A stretch of DNA of 64,000 bases. Origin: Gonatopus flavifemur (taxonomy: Eukaryota; Arthropoda; Insecta; Hymenoptera; Dryinidae). The translations under genes and the position numbers were made by a program. Below the pieces are notes generated by a model that had not been told where the DNA came from, searched no databases, and was given only the letters and a program-made list of their open reading frames with translations. Below, piece by piece: positions 56,552 to 64,000 of this stretch (positions within the stretch are counted from its first letter, which is position 1; each line of letters starts with the position of its first letter). The stretch is from assembly GCA_018340375.1 (NCBI GenBank), contig JAFFJZ010000002.1:25996001-26060000 (forward strand), read 5' to 3'.

Positions 56552-57251
56552 CACGGAGAGAACAGTATAGTACTGGCTACTACGCCAGATAGTACTCAGT
56601 GACATCTGAAGTGAAAAAAAAATTTCAGATAGCATTCACTACTATCCAAATAGTATCCAGTACAATCTACATTATATTCAATGCTATGTCAGATGTTACC
56701 AGGGGGATGCAACTCCAATGAGTATAATGAAACCTTATTTGCGCGCCATTTCCTAAATAAATATTCATGCGAACTAAAAATCAATATGGCGATCTGGTAC
56801 ACCGGGATAACCTCAAAATTATTATAGTTAGTTTGTATTTCGAAGCATCAACAATATTTCAACACTGAAGCATTGAACAATTCTAAAACCGAATTATCAG
56901 TTGGACTCATTCAGTTTCAGAGTTGTTTCTGATGCTTTATTGTTGAAATACTGTTGATTTCTCAAAATCCAAACTGATGAGATTAATACCAAGCTTATGT
57001 CACTATACTAGGCCGCCATTGCTGTTTTAGCCCCTGATCGACACGCCAGCATGTGAATAAATGTGACCGTAATCGAAATAAGGTTTGAGGTCATCCTATA
57101 AAGTTGCATACCCCTGGATGTTACTGAGTATAACGTAGATTGTACTGGATGCTATTTGGATGGTAGTGGCTGCTATCTGAAATTTTTTTTACTTCAGATG
57201 TCACTGAGTACTATCCGGTGTAGTAGCTAGTACTATTTTGTTCTCTCCGTG
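56552..57251. mobile_element. CACGGAGAGAACA-ended element with ~130-bp arms
   Basis: CACGGAGAGAACAGTATAGT is inverted at the right as AGTACTATTTTGTTCTCTCC. The arms then share ACTCAGTGACATCTGAAGT, TTCAGATAGCA and TAGTATCCAGTACAATCTAC. Left flank TA, right flank TG. Its centre is occupied by a hAT-type element at 56700-57116. Confidence 0.8.
56700..57116. mobile_element. hAT-type element, CAGGGGNATGCAACT termini
   Basis: 417 bp; CAGGGGGATGCAACT and the inverse CAGGGGTATGCAACT, then AAACCTTATTT in both. A perfect 8-bp duplication GATGTTAC (56692-56699 and 57117-57124) and the CAGGGG tip are typical of hAT. An inner palindrome pairs GAAGCATCAACAATATTTC with GAAATACTGTTGATTTC. Non-autonomous. 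Confidence 0.88.
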
Positions 57252-57255
57252 TGGC

Positions 57256-57490
57256 TCAAATAATTGCAAGTATAGCTATTTTTAAGCTACCGCAGTGGAA
57301 AATCGTAGCTGTAATTGCACGGGTTTTGTGGTTCATATTTGGATAGGCAAATAATTGAGCTGTTAAAATTTTGCTGCGGCAGCTAAATTTCTTGCTGCTT
57401 CCGCTGAGTGAGTAGCTGTGGCAGCTGAGAAATAGCTCCCATAGATAATTCTTAGCTATCCAAATAATAGCTAATTATTTTTTTCCGTTT
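57256..57490. repeat. AGCTATT/GCTGC-rich repeat
   Basis: TCAAATAATTGCAAGTATAG and the inverse of TAGCTATCCAAATAATAG, TAGCTGC and GCAGCTA repeated inside, ending in TTTTTTTCCG. Similar in style to 45098-45408. Exact ends not set. Confidence 0.45.
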
Positions 57491-57702
57491 GATGTGCCGT
57501 GCGGGTTGCTTTTCAAATATCATCGAATTAGCGCTGTATTATGATGATAGTATATATTATTACTCACATACAGCTGTGTCAACTCATGACAAAAAAGCAC
57601 TGACGTTTTGGTTCACTCACCTGTAAAAAGAAAAACGATAATATTAGGAATCATAGATCATCTCCATGCTTATATTGAAACAGTGCGTATGTATCATATC
57701 CA

Positions 57703-57933
57703 CACGGAAAAAAATGTTTCATAAAATTTACTAACGCGTTCAGTAAAATCCAGCACTATTAGAATTTCTCGTAATATTTATAAGAGTTCTAGTAAAATCT
57801 ACGATGGTCGCAGTCAAAATTACTACCGCAGTAGTAGATTTGACTACAGTTCTAGTAAATATTAACAGAAATTCTAATAGTCCCGTATTTTACCGCCCTC
57901 GTTGGTAAATTCTATTAAACAGTTTTTTCGGTG
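57703..57933. mobile_element. CACGGAAAAAAAT-ended MITE
   Basis: 231 bp flanked by CA on both sides. Ends CACGGAAAAAAATGTTTCAT and the inverse CACCGAAAAAACTGTTTAAT; AGTAAAATC, TACTAGAAC and TTCTAGTAAAT inverse motifs inside. Belongs to the wider CAC(G/T)GAG group. Confidence 0.7.
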
Positions 57934-58621
57934 CAAAAGCCTGTGTATCAAATTGATGCATTGTTGAAAAGTAGTGAGGGAACTATTCGTGAAAGGATAC
58001 TTTCAATGAATTTATAAATTCGTGAAATTCGATTGATAATCACAATAATTCCATGGAATCAACCTCTAAGATTCTAGAGTCCTTCGATCTACCGCAAGTA
58101 CCCTCTGATGGATTAAATCCACCCCCTAAGCTGAGTTTCTTCACTTGACTATGTCTCCACCGACACTAAATCCACAATGAAATCTGGGATTCGGTAATCT
58201 GCTCCAAGAGAAACGGTAATTTTATAGGTGTGTAATTGTGGAACTCATGTGGAAATTGTCAAACCTAGATTCATAAATCCAGATATAATGCCGATGGAAG
58301 AGCAGTCTTTGTCAAGCAATTACCCAAATAATCGCTTGACACATGATAGCAGCTCTATACAATTGAGAGAAAATATTCAAACTTTTGGCGACCATTTATA
58401 GATAATCACTCATCGATCAGGTTTTGCAGAAATCGGAATTTCAATTTTTTAACCATTATGAAAAAAATTATCTTACTCGCATACTTACTGCGGAAGCAGT
58501 TTTGAAAATCAAAGGAATCCAACACTTTCCAGTGATCAAAATGTATTTAAAAGTATTGGAATATAATACTTCTGAATACACTCAGAAAATGCTATGTTCG
58601 ACATGGAGTCGGTGATCCTTT
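57934..58621. other. gene-free stretch
   Basis: Nothing recognised. TTTTGCAG at about 58422 resembles a splice acceptor, but the following frame (63 codons) shows no family features. Confidence 0.35.
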
Positions 58622-58692
58622 CACTGTTAGAAAAATCTGTCTTAAATTTAACAATACTATTATGAAGTTTAAGACAGATTTTTCTAACAGTG
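58622..58692. mobile_element. 71-bp perfect-armed hairpin MITE
   Basis: CACTGTTAGAAAAATCTGTC then TTAAA is inverted exactly at the other end (25-bp perfect arms), with a ~20-base loop. Probably a minimal member of the CACTGTTAGAAA group (13298, 51142). No TA duplication at this site. Confidence 0.8.
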
Positions 58693-59119
58693 CTCTGTTG
58701 CTACCAACAACCTGAACCTGGCGTTCTCTCAATGTGAAGAACTCTAGATTTGTTTGAAAAACTATGAACACCTCTGAGATCCTCTTAAGAACTCTTCTGT
58801 GAGAATCCGTGAAATGTTGAGAGATTTTCAGTGAAATTTTCTCATTAGGGTAACGTTCCCTGGGCGTATTATTTTTGCAATGAGTATTTGAATTGGCTTG
58901 ATCAATATTATTCCTTTTATAAAGAAAAATGACACTTCTGATTAAAAAAATATTATCAGCTCTAGTACTTACAGTGAAAATAGTATTGAGAAGAATTGAA
59001 TTTAATACTTTTTCAATAATCATAATCGGCGTACTCTGAATGAATTATCGATCAATTGACAATTCTTGACTTCATTAGTGTTATTTTGCATTCATCGGGG
59101 ACACAGCATTTCTGAGCCA
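58693..59119. other. gene-free stretch
   Basis: The minus-strand ORF 58592-59023 (143 codons) runs into the hairpin and has no recognisable domain. Confidence 0.35.
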
Positions 59120-59121
59120 TA

Positions 59122-59356
59122 CACGTAGAAAAAGATCTGCTAAAAAGTACCATACTTTATAGTGTTCGAGCATCAGTCTTGTCCAGATCAAATTATTTAC
59201 ATGGAAATATCTACGGAAGTAGTATACTTCTTTACGAAAGTCCAAGCCAGTATGGTACTTTTAGAGGTACTTTCACGTAAATAATTTGATTTGGACAAGA
59301 CTGATGCTCAAACACTATAAAGTATGGTACTTCTTAGCAGACCTTTTTTCTCCGTG
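59122..59356. mobile_element. CACG(T/G)AG-ended MITE with ~95-bp arms
   Basis: 235 bp flanked by TA. CACGTAGAAAAAGATCTGCT is inverted at the right as AGCAGACCTTTTTTCTCCGTG, and the arms stay complementary through AAAGTACCATACTTTATAGT and CAGTCTTGTCCAGATCAAAT. Well preserved, so relatively young. Confidence 0.85.
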
Positions 59357-59358
59357 TA

Positions 59359-60063
59359 AATACACTGTGAAAAATTATTTGTTGAATCAGAATGAATTCA
59401 GGAACTGGTCAATATCATCTCAATTCAACTGGGAACCAAGTTGTTTTTGTATGTTTTTACAAGTAAAAACAACACAGAACGCCTATACGTGTTTACTCTG
59501 TCACTTGAACTGGCCATCAATGTTAGATCAACTTGTTTCCAAGTCGATCCAAAATGCTCTTTTTCCCAGTGTAGCGACCCATCGGATGAACAAACGCAGT
59601 GTGGAACAATGAATGTAATTCTAGTTATATTCAAATACAAGTCAAATAATCGTTGAGGTACAAGGTTTCCTTTGAAGATGCCAGCCTTTTGATAATCCGG
59701 TACGAATTGCTTTGATATTTCGAATTTAAATTCCACGCTATGGATGGAGCGAACTCAAAAAATTCGTGAGAAAAAAAAACAAAATAGTTTCGACTATTTG
59801 TGAACGATATCACAACATATGTTGTAGGAATATCGATTGAGAGGCTCGAAGCGACACGTGGTTGCATTATACTATGCAGCTCCACATTGTCATTCTTTTC
59901 AGGAGGACATCAGGCTGAAATCAATGCCTTATTTTTATCAATCTCACGATGAACTGCACCCCCCCCCCCCCTGAATAGTCTGACTTCATGGATAATTCCG
60001 ATTGCGAAAGATGTACTATCAACTCCTGAATGGTCAGCACAGATTTTATATTATGTTTAGAGG
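59359..60063. other. gene-free stretch
   Basis: Several overlapping ORFs on both strands, none with a domain. A short C run (about 59958-59970) is present. Confidence 0.35.
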
Positions 60064-60148
60064 TACCCTATTGCAAAAATCCAAGTAGGAATCCAGGTAC
60101 CCATCAGAAATTCACGTAAGGGGCGTGAAAATCCAGTTGAAACTCCTG

Positions 60149-60793
60149 CACGGAGGAAGATTTAGAGTTGAATTTACTATGGAACTTTGTAACCGAGGAA
60201 CAGATTGAACTTACAATGAAATTTACTATGACGATACAATAGGAGCCTGATTAAATTTACAATGTTTCACAGTAAATTCCATTAGAAATTCAATCTGCTC
60301 TTTGGCCGCAATAGTCCCATACAGTTCAATCTGGTTGATATAAGCCCATCACTTATAAGCCTCGCTCATGTTTGTTCCGCTTCACTGAGTACATATCTTC
60401 CCTACTTTGAGACCAATTGCAGTTTTGGTTCATACATCTTGCTAGTAACCCTTTCTGATAAGTATGACTCTTGACCTGAGAAATTGATCAATCGGAGATC
60501 ATGGAAAATGTTGGATTCATTTTGATATTCAATGAGCACGAAGATGTCAATCTAACCTTCACTGGAAGTTGAAAATAGAAACAATGTTAAATTGTCAACT
60601 GACAAAATTTTATACATGTGATATGTTTCAATATGAATTGGGTGAGGCTTACAAGGAGTAGTGTGAGACAAGATTGTTACTTATAGTGGAGGGGACGTCG
60701 ATTTCTCCCTACTTTCTTCCCCTGCAGCCCCTAAGCGAGGCTTATAAACAGATTGGATTGTATGAAATTGAACAATAAATTTCTCTCCCTGTG
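60149..60793. mobile_element. CACGGAGG-ended MITE (nested, itself interrupted)
   Basis: CACGGAGGAAGATTTAGAGT and the inverse CACAGGGAGAGAAATTTATT; AAATTTACTATG, CAGATTGAA and GTTCAATCTG motifs inverted. Flanked by TG on both sides. A further insertion with TATAAGCCTCGC ends lies near 60352-60747. Confidence 0.7.
60352..60747. mobile_element. TATAAGCCTCGCT-ended insertion (innermost)
   Basis: CTTATAAGCCTCGCTCA at the left and TAAGCGAGGCTTATAA at the right are inverse over about 16 bp. The flanking TTCAATCTG and CAGATTG belong to the host. No duplication was resolved. Non-coding centre. Confidence 0.5.
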
Positions 60794-60959
60794 TGAATCC
60801 AGGACAACAATTTCTCATCTGAGGAACCAAGTGGGAATTCACGTAGACAACCATGGGAATCAAGCAAATCCATAGGAAACCGTCAAAACTTCCTACATAG
60901 GAACATGAGAATCCATCTGGATTCCTGTATAAATTCCCAACTGGATTTTTTCAATAAGG

Positions 60960-61325
60960 CGAGCATATTATCCAGTTATCCATATTGAACCAAAAGAGCA
61001 TATGGATTCATACGTATTTTACACTATTAACATCTATGATTCCCACTGTAATGATGTAAATTATGAAATTCAAACTGATCATTATATATCCCAAACAAGT
61101 TACCTACCAGGTGGACCGGTATGAAATGAGCGTTTTTTTGTGAAAATGAAACACTAATTGCGAATGGGAAAGTAAAAAAAATATATTCAAAGTATTGACC
61201 ATTTTTTTTTACACATTTTGACCACCTTTCTGGCAATTTGTGGATTCCACGCCAATAGAAATGTTCGTCTTTTGAAGCAAACTAAACAGAACAAAAATTA
61301 AGGCTCGTGCACAACAAATGTTCCC
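60960..61325. other. gene-free stretch
   Basis: No features recognised. Confidence 0.35.
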
Positions 61326-61327
61326 TA

Positions 61328-61993
61328 CCCGTGAAAAAATTGTCCACACCTGCTCACGCCTGATCACGGCTGATGAATAAAAGCCTAATCAGGCGTGATC
61401 AGGCCCCGATCTTGTACCCACGTGATGAGAACTAATCATGCCCAATTACGCCTAATCATGCTTGATTATGCACCATTATACATGAGATATTCATACAAAA
61501 TCAGTAAGTTTTCCGTAAGAAATGAAACTGTAACAATGTTATCAAACACTAATTCATTGTCAATCATTTCTACTTTTTGTGCTCATGCAGCTCCAATTTT
61601 CTGTTTTCCAGTTTTCAGGCATGATCATGCGTGATCAGGCGTACGCGCCTGAGTTTGGGGCCGATTTAGCATGATCATGCATGTCTATCCGCGATAGAAA
61701 AAATCAATACACAAGTCATTTTGTATGAATATTCCTCAGTCGGTGAGATTTTGCATGATCACGGGCAAGAATGGTTTGTCCTGCATGATCGCTGGCGGTT
61801 GAGCTTGATTACGGGTTCCCACTTGGGTACAAAATTGAAGCCTTTGAAGTGATGACAAAGCTCAAAAATGAACGACCAGGTGTAATCATGCTCATTCGCG
61901 TGCAGTCAGTATTGAACACGAAGAATTTTGCCGACAAATGTCCATGATTAGGCCTGGACACGCATAATCAGACCTGAACGATCTTTTCACGGG
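61328..61993. mobile_element. CCCGTGAAAA-ended element with TGATCAGGCG motifs
   Basis: 666 bp flanked by TA. CCCGTGAAAAAATTGTCCA and TGAACGATCTTTTCACGGG are inverse. Variants of TGATCA(G/T)GC, GCATGATCA and CCTAATCATGC occur about twenty times, dense near both ends and sparse in the centre. Non-coding. Confidence 0.8.
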
Positions 61994-61995
61994 TA

Positions 61996-62333
61996 TCGAC
62001 ACATTTGTATCTTAACGCTCACTTCATATCGGTACACCTGGTAGTAGAATATTTCATTAAATCAGGAATATTCTCTTCGAAATGTTTGACATATTTTGCG
62101 AATCAAATGCTTCTTGACATCACCGCCAATTGCAGTTGTATCAGTATTCAGACACTTCAATGAAATAATAATTAAGAGACGAATGTACTCTCCTTTTTTC
62201 CTATTCTCTTTGGAGAATTAGGAGAAGAAATTTCCATAACACGTACACTTTCCTAATAAATTCATCGACTAATTGAAACTAGGTCGTGAAAGTTTCTTTT
62301 GAAGAAGTACACCTAAAATACATGTAGATTTGT
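61996..62333. other. gene-free stretch
   Basis: Unique AT-rich sequence upstream of the possible exon; no TATA box or other promoter element can be assigned with confidence. Confidence 0.35.
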
Positions 62334-62742
62334 TTGTTCTTTCACCCCCTGACAAATTGGAATTTGCACTTCAATGCCGAGGCACATTCTGACATATTTA
62401 CGATCAAGGATGAACGACGAAGAAGGTTGCACTTGAAACACGCACAGACTATCCACATATACGGATGTACAGCAAATTTCCATCGACAAAGTTCTTCTTC
62501 ACTTGAAACGGAAAATCACGTTTCATGCTCGTCGCTCAAAGCGGTGCCCACTGCAAGAAATTCTCTGCCTCTATAAATGACAGCCTAACTCCTTTGCACA
62601 ACAATCTACGTATTCAATCTCATACGTATTTCCCAGGCCTCTTGACTCCAGGTCTCATATTTAATACCGAAAATAACGTCCGAGAAGTCTTTTCCACCCT
62701 TTATTATTCCTTAATTTTACTAGAAAATGCCATGAAAATTAG
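62334..62742 (+). other. possible first (non-coding) exon ending at a consensus splice donor
   Basis: A repeat-free, less AT-rich segment ends at AG|GTAAGT (GT at 62743), a perfect donor. The next good acceptor, a long pyrimidine tract ending CTTCTATTTCAG, is at 63524, giving a 782-bp intron. Joined, the two create only a tiny upstream ORF before the ATG at 63681, so the piece would be 5' UTR. The left boundary is arbitrary. The short ORFs inside have no domains. Inference only. Confidence 0.3.
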
Positions 62743-63524
62743 GTAAGTACAGTTCCCTTTCTCGTTCGCCTTGAATCAAATGAATAAAATTCGTTCAGTG
62801 AAAAGGTTCAGAATGTAAAACAGAAGGTTTTCTTCTTCTAGTTTGACGGCATATATATACATACACTTGATGATACATCTGAGCGGTTGTTTTCCCTAAT
62901 TAAAAATTAGACGAGGATACACATAGTCTGATGAAAGGGCATGGGACGTGGTCAATGAACTCCTGACCTAACATCAACTCAGTTGATATAGACGGTATTA
63001 CGTTATACAAGCACTCATAGACTTTTAACGAGTGAAAAAAAATGGTCATGTTCGAGTCGAATTATTTACAACAAAGAATAACATTCGAAAATGAATAAGA
63101 ATTTTGAAAAATGTTGGCTCCTGCAATTTCTAGATAATCCAAGTACAGTATGAAGAATCGATAAGTGTCACATAGAATCTATGGATATACATATTGTTTT
63201 GAATTTGTGATATCAGAAGTAAACTTGGTGCTCTTCAGGAAGTAATCCTAGTAGCAGAAAGTCCTCATCAAACGTTCTGCGGATGCTTGTAGGACCCCTG
63301 ATGACAATTTCCGCTCACCGGAAGCGAATTTTGAAACAAATGAAGGGTAAAACATTTCAATGTCCGCTTCTCTCGCGCTTAGATACTGTTCCATTTACTT
63401 TCCCGCGTCGCTCCATACCCTTCTTACGTTGCCATTTTCACTAGGGACGTTGAAATGGTCTGGGAATGTTCGGAGAATATTTGACGTGAATTGTTGTAGC
63501 TCACTTTCTTTCTTCTATTTCAGC

Positions 63525-64000
63525 TTGTGAAGCCGAGTATTACTACTTGAACGAATATACGAACAAAATTCAGAATTGTACACTCGTGGAGTGACGTGCC
63601 TCAAGGAATCCCTTTCTTCACCGAGTGGATGAATTTTTTCCTGTAGTGGAATATTAGAGTTTTTAGTTTTTTGGTTAAAAATGGAACAAGTTGATCATTC
63701 TGGTGACGAGTACATTGACTACATCAATGATCGATTGGTTGAAATCAGCTCTGAAACTGACAATTTTACAGCATTTCACCGAAAGAAAAATTGTCTTGGT
63801 TTTGTCTCAGAACTCCATTTTATGATCCATATACATAGACTTTTGTTGCATGAGAAAGAACACCTCAGTGCACATTTCGTCCCTTGAGATATTTTTTTCT
63901 CAGGCTCAAGATTTTTCCACCACGATTTTCAAAGATATCTTTGAAGTAATCTTCTCATATAAACATATATCAGATATTTTTTACATCGAAGACGAGTAAG
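63525..64000 (+). CDS. possible 5' coding exon, gene continues beyond the window
   Basis: After the acceptor at 63524 comes about 156 bases of possible leader, then AAAAATGG at 63677-63684, a favourable insect start context. The frame encodes an acidic N-terminus (MEQVDHSGDEYIDYINDRLV, then EISSETDNFTAF) and stays open for 68 codons to a stop at 63888. If it is a real gene, a donor must lie before that stop; a GT after ATTGTCTTG is a weak candidate. No family recognised. It could also be a chance ORF. Confidence 0.25.

Larger units (their letters stand above)
60066..60959. mobile_element. CCAGYTGGGAATCC-type MITE, copy 2 (interrupted)
   Basis: CCCTATTGCAAAAATCCAAG and the inverse end CCTTATTGAAAAAATCCAG; GAATCC, TGGGAATTC and CACGTA motifs throughout, as in 24771-25016. 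It is split by the CACGGAGG element 60149-60793; without it the element is about 247 bp, close to copy 1 (246 bp). Confidence 0.7.

Noticed and set aside
1..64000. Integrated viral or polydnavirus sequence
   Set aside because: No virus-like gene, capsid, polymerase or integration motif could be recognised in any frame.

Overview
The window looks like AT-rich animal nuclear DNA, most likely from an insect and quite possibly a hymenopteran. That assignment is an inference from sequence style, not from a diagnostic gene. There are no operons, no bacterial-type genes and no long open reading frame; the longest is under 200 codons and lies in repeat sequence. What is present is a dead mariner transposon, a dense and often nested population of short terminal-inverted-repeat (TIR) elements, microsatellites and minisatellites, and a few weak exon-like stretches. 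It reads as a gene-poor intergenic or intronic block.

Layout. 1-5 kb: GGCCCA-rich repeats, a 726-bp element with 13-bp perfect TIRs, and a CACGGAG-ended element split by a small hAT-type MITE. 5-17 kb: many MITEs of several families, two tRNA-like stretches at 13.5 and 14.2 kb, and a concentric palindrome at 15.2-16.1 kb. 17-24 kb: a 680-bp near-perfect foldback (18.6-19.3 kb) and the mariner (22,553-23,800) with TA target duplications and intact ends but a broken transposase. 24-41 kb: more MITEs, a ~41-bp minisatellite whose units carry palindromes, a frameshifted coding-like relic on the minus strand (about 26.8-27.3 kb), a 553-bp foldback ending in CAGGGTGTCCC, and two hAT-type elements nested one in the other, each with a perfect 8-bp target duplication (39.2-40.0 kb). 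41-52 kb: nested CAC(G/T)GAG elements, a tRNA-like stretch inside a CACTGT element, a 1.54-kb inverted-repeat structure with a ~170-bp tandem core, and a four-level nest at 49.97-51.08 kb. 52-62 kb: a sparse stretch and then another MITE cluster. 62.3-64 kb: a consensus splice donor, a polypyrimidine-tract acceptor and an ATG in good context, which together suggest the 5' end of a plus-strand gene that continues past the window.

The most informative feature is that several insertions can be read against a related copy or the element's own other arm in the same window. This gives in-window pre-insertion sites and exact target duplications: TA for several CACTG- and CCC-ended families, 8 bp for hAT-type elements, and 2-bp TA, TG or CA for the CACGGAG group. 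Functional genes working together cannot be described here, because apart from the possible gene edge at the right end no convincing gene is visible. All repeat boundaries were read by eye, so inexact ends may be off by several bases.
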